A DNA stretch of 54,590 bases from an uncultured Oscillospiraceae bacterium (GTDB taxonomy: Bacteria; Bacillota; Clostridia; Oscillospirales; Oscillospiraceae). A program made the translations under genes and the position numbers. Location of the stretch: positions 1-54,590 of the forward strand of contig CAKTNP010000011.1 in assembly GCA_934589155.1 (NCBI GenBank), written 5' to 3'. The notes beneath the pieces were generated by a model. That model ran no database searches and was not told the DNA's origin. It saw only the letters and a program-made list of their open reading frames with translations. Positions 24,344 to 32,008 of the stretch are shown in pieces (within the stretch, counting starts at the first letter, position 1; the number at the start of each line of letters is the position of its first letter).

Positions 24344-24631
24344 ATGGGAAAGGGCAGGGATCTGCTCCGGGATATGCTGTCCTCGGCGGAGCTGCCGGGA
24401 GAGCTGATGGCGGGAATGCCGCTGATGGAGCTGACGGGAAGCCGGCGCCTTTTGCTGGAAAACCATCGGGGGGTGACGGAGTACACCCCGGAGCGGATCT
24501 GCGTGGGGGTTTGCGGCGGCACGGTCTGCGTCTCGGGCCGGTGCCTGACCATCGCCCAGATGACCGCCAGACAGCTGATCATTACGGGGCATATCGCCCT
24601 GGTGGAGCTGCAGGGGAGGTGCTGTCCGTGA
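24344..24631 (+). CDS. yqfC: Sporulation protein YqfC
   Basis: 95 aa. The start at 24344 is favoured over the ATG six bases earlier because GGGGGG (24332-24337) then has proper spacing. The motifs ELMAGMPLMELTGSRRLLLE, ERICVGVCGGTVCVSG and LIITGHIALVEL are those of YqfC, a small SigE-dependent protein always found next to yqfD. It lacks membrane segments. The stop overlaps the yqfD GTG start (GTGA at 24628-24631). Confidence 0.9.
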   Translation: MGKGRDLLRDMLSSAELPGELMAGMPLMELTGSRRLLLENHRGVTEYTPERICVGVCGGTVCVSGRCLTIAQMTARQLIITGHIALVELQGRCCP

Positions 24632-25818
24632 GCTTTGTTTCCTATCTGCGGAGCGTTGTGCGGGCCCAATGCGTCAGCGCCGACCCGGCCTCGGCTCTCT
24701 CGGCCTGGGCCGCGGCGGGAATCCGGTTCTGGGAGCCCCGGGTGACGGAGCCCCTGACCCTGGAACTGACCCTGGACCGGCGGGACTGGAAAAAACTGGA
24801 GGCGCTGTGCCGCCGCCGGGGGGACAGCCTGAAGCCCCTGGGCCGCAGGGGGCTGTGGTGGGATCTGGGGGCCTTTCTAAGGCGGCCCGGTCTCATGCTG
24901 GGGCTGATCCTGCTGATCGTCATGATGACGGCCCTGCCCAAGCGGGTGTGGTTCCTGAAATTCGAGGGAAACACCACCGTGTCCGAGGCACGGCTCACGG
25001 CGGCGGCCCAGGAGTGCGGCCTGTCCTTTTTCGCCCGGGTGCCGGAGATCAAAAGCGAGGAATTCAAGAACAAGCTGGTGAATCTCCTGCCGGAGATCGG
25101 CTGGGCCGGGGTGGAGTTCCGGGGCGGCATCGCCACGGTAACGGTCCGGGAGCAGGAGGTCCGGCCTCAGATCCGGGACCGGAGCCTGCCCGCCAACGTG
25201 GTGGCGGACCGGGACGGGATCATTACCTCTATGGAGGTCCTGGGGGGCCAGGCTCTGTGCAGCGTGGGCCAGGGAGTTCTGGAAGGAGAGCTGCTGGTAT
25301 CCGGCTTTGTGGACTGCGAGACCCACACCCAGGTGACCCAGGCCGACGCGGAGATCTACGCCCTGACCCGGCGGGATTTGACCCTGGTGACCCCCGAAAA
25401 CTGGGCCGTCAAGGGAGCGGCGGAGGAGAAAACCTGGTCTCTGGCCCTGATCCTCGGAAAAAGGCAGATAAAAATCTGCGGAAAGAGTGGAATTCTGCCC
25501 GGCACTTATGATAAAATAAGGACGGTAAAAATGCTGACCCTGCCGGGGGGCTACACCCTGCCCCTGGGAATCTCGCTGGAGCGGGGGACCCGATACCGGG
25601 CGGCGGAGGGCACGGCGCAGATGCCGGAGAAGGCCCTGTGCAATTTCGGCCGGGCCTATCTCGCGGAGCAGATGCTGGCGGGGAAGATCCTGACGGCGGA
25701 GGAGACTGTGACCCGGGAGGGCGGGCGGTATGTCCTCGCAGGCAGCTATACCTGCAATGAAATGATCGCACGGCAGATGGCTGTGGAGCCCATAGAAGGG
25801 GATGCAAAGGATGATTGA
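24628..25818 (+). CDS. yqfD: Sporulation protein YqfD
   Basis: 396 aa from GTG 24628 (GGGGAGG 10 bases upstream). The N-terminus is cytosolic, one membrane helix lies at about 91-108 (RPGLMLGLILLIVMMTALP), and the rest is extracytoplasmic with a POTRA-like start (VWFLKFEGNTTVSEARL). Family members are SigE-regulated in Bacillus and needed for full sporulation; the exact job is not known. Overlaps yqfC by 4 bases and phoH by 8, so the run yqfC-yqfD-phoH is translationally coupled. Confidence 0.92.
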   Translation: MSFVSYLRSVVRAQCVSADPASALSAWAAAGIRFWEPRVTEPLTLELTLDRRDWKKLEALCRRRGDSLKPLGRRGLWWDLGAFLRRPGLMLGLILLIVMMTALPKRVWFLKFEGNTTVSEARLTAAAQECGLSFFARVPEIKSEEFKNKLVNLLPEIGWAGVEFRGGIATVTVREQEVRPQIRDRSLPANVVADRDGIITSMEVLGGQALCSVGQGVLEGELLVSGFVDCETHTQVTQADAEIYALTRRDLTLVTPENWAVKGAAEEKTWSLALILGKRQIKICGKSGILPGTYDKIRTVKMLTLPGGYTLPLGISLERGTRYRAAEGTAQMPEKALCNFGRAYLAEQMLAGKILTAEETVTREGGRYVLAGSYTCNEMIARQMAVEPIEGDAKDD

Positions 25819-26836
25819 ACGGACCGTAAATGCCGAACGGGTGGAGGATCTGGCCTCCGTGTTCGGCGCACTGGATGAAAACATCAAAAGGATCGAGCAG
25901 GCCCTGGAGGTGCGGATCGTCAACCGGGGCACGGAGCTGAAGGTCACGGGCGAGGCGGAGGCGGCGGACAAGGCCGCAAGAACCCTGGAGGGTCTGCTGG
26001 CCCTGGCCGCCAAGGGAGAGACCATCGACGAACAGAAGGTGCGCTATCTCATTTCCCTGGTCCAGTCGGGCAACGACGACCAGGTGGGGAAGATGGCGGA
26101 GGACGTGGTCTGTATCACCGCCAAGGGGAAGCCCATCAAGGCCAAGACCCTGGGCCAGCAGAAGTACATGAAGGCCATTGCCAAGAACACCGTGACCATC
26201 GGCGTGGGCCCCGCCGGTACCGGAAAGACCTATCTTGCGGTGGCGGCGGCGGTGGCGGCCTTCCGGGAGCGGACCGTGAACCGGATCATTCTGACCCGGC
26301 CCGCCGTGGAGGCCGGAGAGCGGCTGGGCTTCCTGCCCGGTGACCTCCAGGACAAAGTGGACCCCTATCTGCGGCCTCTGTATGACGCTCTGTTCGATAT
26401 GCTGGGACCGGAGACCTACCAGAAATATGTGGAGCGGGGCTCCATCGAGGTGGCGCCCCTGGCCTATATGCGGGGCAGGACCCTGGACGACAGCTTCATC
26501 ATACTGGACGAGGCCCAGAACACCACCCGAGAGCAGATGAAAATGTTCCTGACCCGGCTGGGTTTCGGCTCCAAGATCGTCATTACGGGTGACGTGACCC
26601 AGATCGACCTGCCGGAGGATAAGGTCTCCGGCCTGAAGGACGCCATCCGGGTGCTGGAGGGCGTGGACGACATTGCCGTATGCCGGCTGACGGCGGCGGA
26701 TGTGGTGCGGCACGCTTTGGTCCAGGAGATCATCAGCGCCTATGAGCGGGCGGCCCAGAAGGCCCCGGAATCCAAGCTCCAGGGCCAGAGGACCGGAGAA
26801 AAACCGAAAAATACCTATAATAAGAGGAAAAAATAA
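25811..26836 (+). CDS. phoH: PhoH-family ATPase
   Basis: 341 aa from ATG 25811, where GAAGGGG has correct spacing; the ATG at 25802 touches that site. An N-terminal KH-like region (about 15-65) precedes the ATPase core with Walker A GVGPAGTGKT (Lys139) and Walker B FIILDEAQNTT (near 234), the helicase-like motif GDVTQIDLP and a basic tail. PhoH is a putative RNA-linked ATPase/helicase consistently found before ybeY and era, suggesting a role in ribosome or RNA metabolism. YbeY begins on the last base of the stop codon. Confidence 0.93.
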   Translation: MIERTVNAERVEDLASVFGALDENIKRIEQALEVRIVNRGTELKVTGEAEAADKAARTLEGLLALAAKGETIDEQKVRYLISLVQSGNDDQVGKMAEDVVCITAKGKPIKAKTLGQQKYMKAIAKNTVTIGVGPAGTGKTYLAVAAAVAAFRERTVNRIILTRPAVEAGERLGFLPGDLQDKVDPYLRPLYDALFDMLGPETYQKYVERGSIEVAPLAYMRGRTLDDSFIILDEAQNTTREQMKMFLTRLGFGSKIVITGDVTQIDLPEDKVSGLKDAIRVLEGVDDIAVCRLTAADVVRHALVQEIISAYERAAQKAPESKLQGQRTGEKPKNTYNKRKK

Positions 26837-27345
26837 TGAAATATACAGAAGCACCCGTCACCGTCAATATTTCCTTCGACCATTGGACCCCCAGAAAGCT
26901 GGAGGTCATCACCAATATCCGCCGCTGTATCCGGGCGGTGCTGCGGGAGGAGGGGGTCCCGGTGCCCTGCGAGATCAACGTGCTGGTGACCGACGACGAG
27001 GGGATCCATGTCATCAACCGGGAGAGCCGCCAGGTGGACCGGGCCACGGACGTGCTGTCCTTTCCCATGTTCGACCTGACCCCCGGGAAGCTGCCGGAGG
27101 ACTGGTCCGAGTATCTGGATCCCATGACCGGCCGCTGCCCCCTGGGAGACATGGCCATTTCCCTGGAGCGGGCCGTGGCCCAAGCCAAGGAATTCGGCCA
27201 CAGCGCCCGGCGGGAGGTGGGGTATCTCACCATCCATTCCATGCTGCACCTATTGGGCTATGACCACATGGACGAGGGCCCCCAGAAAAAACAGATGCGT
27301 CTGCGGGAGGAGGCTATTGCCGCCTCCTTGGGCCTGCGCCGGTAA
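26836..27345 (+). CDS. ybeY: Endoribonuclease YbeY (16S rRNA maturation)
   Basis: 169 aa. The zinc-binding motif HSMLHLLGYDH supplies His134, His138 and His144, the metal site of this single-strand endoribonuclease. The motif DRATDVLSFPMFD is the other family signature. It acts in 16S rRNA 3'-end processing and ribosome quality control with Era. Starts on the final A of the phoH TAA and is followed 15 bases later by era, without the dgkA and cdd genes that separate them in Bacillus. Confidence 0.95.
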   Translation: MKYTEAPVTVNISFDHWTPRKLEVITNIRRCIRAVLREEGVPVPCEINVLVTDDEGIHVINRESRQVDRATDVLSFPMFDLTPGKLPEDWSEYLDPMTGRCPLGDMAISLERAVAQAKEFGHSARREVGYLTIHSMLHLLGYDHMDEGPQKKQMRLREEAIAASLGLRR

Positions 27346-27360
27346 AGAAGGAGAGTACCA

Positions 27361-28251
27361 ATGAATACCAAAACGAAAAGCGCCATGATCACCATTGCCG
27401 GACGGCCCAACGTGGGAAAATCCACCCTGACCAACCGGCTGGTGGGGGAGAAGATCGCCATCGTATCCAACAAGCCCCAGACCACCCGGAACCGGATCTG
27501 CGGCATTGTGACCAAGGGCGGCACCCAGTTCGTGTTTATGGACACCCCGGGCTTCCACAAGCCACGGACAAAGCTGGGAGACTATATGGTGGAGGTCACA
27601 CGGGAATCCGTGTCCGACGTGGACGCGGTGATCCTGATGGTGGAGCCCATTGCCCACATCGGCACCCAGGAGCAGGAGCTGCTGGAGACCATGAAGGGGG
27701 ACAAGACCCCGGTGATCCTGGTCATCAACAAGATCGACACCGTGGAAAAGCAGGAGCTGCTGGCGGTCATCGCCGCGTACAGCGAAGCGCGGAACTTTGA
27801 CGCCATTATCCCTCTGTCCGCCAAGACCGGCGAGGGGGCGGAGGATCTGCTGCGGGAGTGCGAAAAATACGCCCAGGAGGGGCCCTGGCTCTTCCCAGAG
27901 GACATGACCTCGGACCAGCCGGAGCGGCAGGTCATGGCGGAGATCATCCGGGAAAAACTGTTGTGGTGTCTGGAGCGGGAGGTGCCCCACGGCACCGCCG
28001 TGGAAATTACGAAGTTTTCCGAGCGGGACAACGGCGTTATCGATATGGACGCCACCATTTACTGCGAAAAGGCCAGCCACAAGGGCATTATCATCGGCAA
28101 AAACGGAGCCATGCTGAAAAAGATCAGCACCATGGCCCGGGTGGACTGCGAGAAATTCATGGGGACCAAGGTCTATCTGCAGACCTGGGTCAAGATCAAG
28201 GAAAACTGGCGGGACAGCGATTTTCTGATCCGGAACTTCGGCTATCGCTGA
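27361..28251 (+). CDS. era: GTPase Era
   Basis: 296 aa. GTPase motifs: G1 GRPNVGKST, switch II DTPGFHKPR, G4 NKID and G5 SAKTGEG. The C-terminal KH domain contains IIGKNGAMLKKIS (about 240-252). Era binds the 3' end of 16S rRNA and supports 30S assembly. GAAGGAGAG precedes the start. A 66-base gap with no obvious terminator follows before the YqzL-like ORF and recO. Confidence 0.96.
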   Translation: MNTKTKSAMITIAGRPNVGKSTLTNRLVGEKIAIVSNKPQTTRNRICGIVTKGGTQFVFMDTPGFHKPRTKLGDYMVEVTRESVSDVDAVILMVEPIAHIGTQEQELLETMKGDKTPVILVINKIDTVEKQELLAVIAAYSEARNFDAIIPLSAKTGEGAEDLLRECEKYAQEGPWLFPEDMTSDQPERQVMAEIIREKLLWCLEREVPHGTAVEITKFSERDNGVIDMDATIYCEKASHKGIIIGKNGAMLKKISTMARVDCEKFMGTKVYLQTWVKIKENWRDSDFLIRNFGYR

Positions 28252-28317
28252 GCAGGGGCCTTTTTCCTGGTATGTTCCCCCGAAAACTGCCAACCCTAAT
28301 GCCATGGGGGTGACGGC

Positions 28318-28593
28318 ATGGGAACGAATTTTTGGACGCTGTTTCTGGAGACCGGCGCGCCGGAGTATTACCTCCTGCACCGGGCGGAAACGGCGGTAGG
28401 AGAGAAGTATGTACCTCAAGACACGGGGCCTGGTGCTGCGGGAAACGGAATACGGCGAGGCGGACAAGCTCCTCACGGTGCTGACTCCGGAGCATGGAAA
28501 AATGACCCTGCGGGCCCGGGGGGTCCGGCGGCGGTCCAGCCCCCTGAAATCCCCCTGCCAGCTGCTGGCCTACGGGGAATTCACCCTGTTTGA
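28318..28593 (+). CDS. YqzL-like small protein running into recO in another frame
   Basis: ATG 28318 is preceded by GGGGGTG. The first about 25 residues, with NFWTLFLETGAPEYYLLHRA, match YqzL, a protein of about 45 residues encoded between era and recO in Firmicutes. The expected stop is absent: the frame continues through the recO ribosome site and 185 bases into recO, giving 91 aa whose last 60 are low-complexity (G, P, A). Either YqzL lost its stop by a frameshift or sequencing error, or this strain makes a longer tail. The N-terminal match is good; the tail is doubtful. Confidence 0.55.
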   Translation: MGTNFWTLFLETGAPEYYLLHRAETAVGEKYVPQDTGPGAAGNGIRRGGQAPHGADSGAWKNDPAGPGGPAAVQPPEIPLPAAGLRGIHPV

Positions 28594-29218
28594 ATACAAA
28601 AACCGGGCCACCATCAACGAGGCCGAGGCCCTGGAACTGTTTCCGGAGCTGCGGAACGATTTAGAGCTGCTGTCTCTGGCCTCCTATTTTGCCCAGGTGG
28701 CGGAGGCGGTGAGCCAGGAGGACAGTCCCAACCCGGAGATCCTATCCTTGGTGCTCAACAGCCTTTACGCCATCGGAAAGCTCCAAAAACCTCGGGATCT
28801 GGTAAAGGCGGCCTTTGAACTGCGAATCGCCTGCCTGGCGGGATACACACCGGACCTGACGGGCTGCATACAATGCGGCAGGGAGGAGCCGGAGCGCTTC
28901 GACCTCAGCGCCGGGTGTCTGGAATGTGCCGGTCACCGGAGCCCGGAGTCCGGGGGCCTGCGGATGCCGGTGACCCCAGGGGTCCTGGCGGCCATGCGGT
29001 ACGTCGTGTACTGTGAGCCCAAGCGGCTGTTTTCCTTCGCTCTGCCCCAGGAGGCCCTGGAGGGCCTGGGTGGCATTACCGAGGGCTTTCTCATGACCCA
29101 GCTGGAGCGGAGCTTTTACACACTGGACTTTTACAAGTCCCTGACCCTGACGGTGCCGGGGCTGCCCGATCTGGGCGCCGGCGCCGGTACACATAACGGA
29201 GAATCGAAACATGTCTGA
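28409..29218 (+). CDS. recO: DNA repair protein RecO
   Basis: 269 aa from ATG 28409 (TAGGAGAG upstream). OB-fold N-terminal domain (KTRGLVLRETEYGEADKLL), helical middle and a zinc-binding region with CIQCGREE and CLECAGH (about 150-175). RecO loads RecA onto SSB-coated single strands with RecF/RecR. Its stop overlaps mutS2 by 8 bases. The C-terminus has an extra Gly/Ala stretch (GLPDLGAGAGTHNGE). Confidence 0.93.
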   Translation: MYLKTRGLVLRETEYGEADKLLTVLTPEHGKMTLRARGVRRRSSPLKSPCQLLAYGEFTLFEYKNRATINEAEALELFPELRNDLELLSLASYFAQVAEAVSQEDSPNPEILSLVLNSLYAIGKLQKPRDLVKAAFELRIACLAGYTPDLTGCIQCGREEPERFDLSAGCLECAGHRSPESGGLRMPVTPGVLAAMRYVVYCEPKRLFSFALPQEALEGLGGITEGFLMTQLERSFYTLDFYKSLTLTVPGLPDLGAGAGTHNGESKHV

Positions 29219-31586
29219 ATTATACGAAAGATCCATGGAAAAGCTGGAGCTGGACCGGGTGCTGGAGCTGTTGGCAGAGCGGGCCTGCTGTGCCGACGCC
29301 AAGGCCCGGTGCCGGAGCCTGAGGCCCAGCGGCGACCTGGAGGACGTGCGCCAGGCCCTGGATGAGACCACGGCGGCCTGCACCATGAGCCAGGTGAAGG
29401 GCAGCCCCTCCTTTTACGATGTGAAGGACGTGAACGTGGCCCTGGAGCGGGCGGACCGGGGCGGCTGTCTTTCCACCAAGGAGCTATTGCAGATCGCGGG
29501 GGTCCTGCGCTGCGCCAGAAACGCCGCGGCATACTGCGGGGACGAGGACGCGGACTCTATTTTGAAGCCCCGGTTTTCCGCCCTGACCCCCAACAAATAC
29601 CTGGAAGAGAAGATCACAGGGGCTATTCTGTCTGAGGAAGAAATCGCAGATTCCGCCAGCCCAGAGCTGAGTGATATCCGGCGGCACATCCGAATCCAGG
29701 GGGCCAAGATCAAGGACGGTCTGCAGAAGATCATTTCCTCGCCCTCCTTTGCCAAGTACCTGCGGGACCCCATCATCACCATCCGCCAGGACCGGTATGT
29801 GGTCCCGGTGAAAAGTGAATTCAAAAACGAGATCCCCGGCCTGGTCCACGACGTGTCCGCCTCCGGCTCCACCTTCTTCATTGAGCCTATGAGCGCCGTC
29901 AACGCCAACAACGCCCTGCGGGAGCTGGCCATTCGGGAGAAGAAGGAGATCGAGCGGATCCTGGCGGAGTTGTCCGCCGAGGCGGCGGCCTATCGGGACA
30001 CCATCAGCGAGGACTACCGGCTCATGGTGGAGCTGGACGTGATCTTTGCCAAAGCGAAGCTGTCCTACGCCATGGGTGCCGGGGCGCCGGAAATGAATGA
30101 CAGAGGCGAAATTGAGCTCAGACGGGCCCGGCATCCCCTCATCGATCCCAAGAAGGTGGTGCCCATCTCCCTGCGGCTGGGGTCCGACTTTGACACGCTT
30201 ATTATCACCGGCCCCAACACCGGCGGCAAGACCGTGACCTTAAAGACCATCGGCCTTCTCACCCTCATGGCCGAGTGCGGCCTGCACATTCCCGCCGGGG
30301 ACGGCAGCAGGCTCTCCACCTTTGACCGGGTGCTGGCGGACATCGGCGACGAGCAGTCCATTGCCCAGTCCCTGTCCACCTTCTCCGGCCATATGCGGAC
30401 CATTGTGGACGTGGTGGACCAGTGCGATGACCGGAGCCTGGTGCTCTTTGACGAGCTGGGCGCCGGTACGGACCCGGCGGAGGGCGCGGCTCTGGCCATG
30501 GCCCTCATCGAATACTGCCGGAAGACCGGCAGCCGGGTGGCGGCCACCACCCACTACGCGGAGCTGAAACTCTACGCCATGCGGACCGATGGGGTCATGA
30601 ACGCCTCCTGCGAGTTCAACGTGGAGACCCTGCAGCCCACCTACCGGCTGCTCATCGGGATCCCCGGCAAGTCCAACGCTTTTGCCATTTCCCGGAAGCT
30701 GGGCCTGTCCGAGGACATTATCAAGAAGGCCCGGGACATGGTCAGCCAGTCCGACAAGGATTTTGAGGACGTGCTGAGCCAGCTGGAAAGCCAGCGGCAG
30801 CAGATGGAGAGCGCCCGGCAGGAGGCCGAGCGGCTCCGGACGGAAACCGCCAAGATCAAAGAACAGAGCGAGGACATGCAGGCCCAGATCCAGAAGGAGC
30901 GGGATAAGGCCGTGGAGAAGGCCCGGCAGGAGGCCCAGTACATTCTGGAAGACGCCCGCCGGGCGGCCAACCAGGTCTCCGAAGAGCTGAAACAGATGCG
31001 CAAGCAGATGAAGGACTCCGCGGACATCCAGGGCTTCAACCAGCGGCAGGCGGAGCTGCGCCGGGGCCTGAACCAGGCGGAGGATGCCCTGCGGGAGAAG
31101 CAGGTGGTCAAGGAGCGGCCTAAGCCCAGCCGGGATCCCATGCCGGGCGACACGGTGGAGCTTCTGAAATTCGGCAGCCGGGCCACGGTGCTGGGCAGAA
31201 ACAAGGACGGCACCTATTCCCTGAAAGCCGGTATCATGAATCTGACAGCAAAGCCCGAGGAAATTTACCTCATCGAAAATGCCAACAAGGTCCAGGTGAA
31301 GAAAAAGCCCGCCCCCACGGGCCGGGAATTCCGGAACTCCGCCATGAGCCAGGAGATCGACCTCCGGGGCATGGACGCCATCGAGGCGGTGTGCGTCCTG
31401 GACCGGTTCCTGGACGACGCCATGCGGAACAACCTGCAGACCGTGCGGATCATCCACGGCAAGGGTACCGGCACCCTGCGGGCCGCGGTCCAGGAGGACC
31501 TGCGCCGGAACAAATACATCAAAAAATTCCGGCTGGGGGCCTATGGAGAGGGCGAAGACGGGGTCACCATCGCGGAATTTGTCTGA
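29211..31586 (+). CDS. mutS2: Endonuclease MutS2
   Basis: 791 aa, normal length. MutS-like core and ATPase with Walker A GPNTGGKT (near 331) and Walker B LVLFDELGAGTDP (near 410), then a long coiled-coil region rich in Glu/Gln/Lys (about 520-630) and a C-terminal Smr nuclease domain (about 715-791) with the motifs DLRGMDAIEA and IHGKGTGTLR. It lacks the mismatch-reading domain of MutS. It suppresses recombination and, in Bacillus, rescues collided ribosomes. The start overlaps recO; the gene is followed by a strong promoter for the HPr-like gene. Confidence 0.96.
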   Translation: MSELYERSMEKLELDRVLELLAERACCADAKARCRSLRPSGDLEDVRQALDETTAACTMSQVKGSPSFYDVKDVNVALERADRGGCLSTKELLQIAGVLRCARNAAAYCGDEDADSILKPRFSALTPNKYLEEKITGAILSEEEIADSASPELSDIRRHIRIQGAKIKDGLQKIISSPSFAKYLRDPIITIRQDRYVVPVKSEFKNEIPGLVHDVSASGSTFFIEPMSAVNANNALRELAIREKKEIERILAELSAEAAAYRDTISEDYRLMVELDVIFAKAKLSYAMGAGAPEMNDRGEIELRRARHPLIDPKKVVPISLRLGSDFDTLIITGPNTGGKTVTLKTIGLLTLMAECGLHIPAGDGSRLSTFDRVLADIGDEQSIAQSLSTFSGHMRTIVDVVDQCDDRSLVLFDELGAGTDPAEGAALAMALIEYCRKTGSRVAATTHYAELKLYAMRTDGVMNASCEFNVETLQPTYRLLIGIPGKSNAFAISRKLGLSEDIIKKARDMVSQSDKDFEDVLSQLESQRQQMESARQEAERLRTETAKIKEQSEDMQAQIQKERDKAVEKARQEAQYILEDARRAANQVSEELKQMRKQMKDSADIQGFNQRQAELRRGLNQAEDALREKQVVKERPKPSRDPMPGDTVELLKFGSRATVLGRNKDGTYSLKAGIMNLTAKPEEIYLIENANKVQVKKKPAPTGREFRNSAMSQEIDLRGMDAIEAVCVLDRFLDDAMRNNLQTVRIIHGKGTGTLRAAVQEDLRRNKYIKKFRLGAYGEGEDGVTIAEFV

Positions 31587-31593
31587 GAAACGG

Positions 31594-31622
31594 TTGACTA
31601 TTGCGCCCCAATTTGATATGAT
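31594..31622 (+). promoter_or_regulatory. Promoter of the HPr-like gene
   Basis: TTGACT (31594-31599), 17 bases, TATGAT (31617-31622), 56 bases before the start. Confidence 0.75.
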
Positions 31623-31678
31623 ACAATAAGTTTCTGTTACGGGAACCAAGGCAACGCGTGCGAGGAGTGGGTTTTGTT

Positions 31679-31939
31679 ATGTATAAACAGCAGTGTGTCG
31701 TGAAATGTGAATCCGGGCTTCACAACAAGCAGGTTACTTACTTCGTACAGAAGGCCAACGAGTTCAAGTCCAGCGTTTGGCTGGAGGTGGACAGCCGGAA
31801 GATGAACGCCAAGAGCCTCTTGGGCATCATGTCTCTGGGCGTGGTCACGGGAACCAACGTGACCTTGATCGCCGACGGCGCAGACGAGAAGGAGGCTGTG
31901 GAGGCCCTTTCCGATCTTCTGCAGCGGGATATTTTCTAA
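31679..31939 (+). CDS. HPr-family protein with altered His loop (Crh/HPr paralogue)
   Basis: 86 aa from ATG 31679, with GAGGAGTGGG upstream. It aligns end to end with HPr. The regulatory serine is kept (AKSLLGIMSLG, Ser46 equivalent), so phosphorylation by HPr kinase is plausible. The phosphocarrier loop, normally GIHARPA, reads GLHNKQV: His15 is kept but Arg17 becomes Lys and Pro18 becomes Gln, residues that stabilise phospho-His. It may serve as a regulator like Crh or accept phosphate poorly. No PTS genes are adjacent. It has its own promoter and terminator. Confidence 0.85.
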   Translation: MYKQQCVVKCESGLHNKQVTYFVQKANEFKSSVWLEVDSRKMNAKSLLGIMSLGVVTGTNVTLIADGADEKEAVEALSDLLQRDIF

Positions 31940-31949
31940 GCAAGAAACC

Positions 31950-31996
31950 AAAAACTGCCTCTGCGCCGCATCCGCCGCGCCGGGGCAGTTTTCTTT
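31950..31996 (+). terminator. Terminator of the HPr-like gene
   Basis: AAAACTGCC (31951-31959) pairs with GGCAGTTTT (31984-31992) around a GC-rich loop, then T residues. Confidence 0.72.
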
Positions 31997-32008
31997 ATGG
32001 AGGAGACT

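Noticed and set aside
24256..24627. Longer YqfD start reading through the yqfC region
   Set aside because: The upstream part is another frame of yqfC, and GTG 24628 has a good ribosome site and a GTGA overlap.
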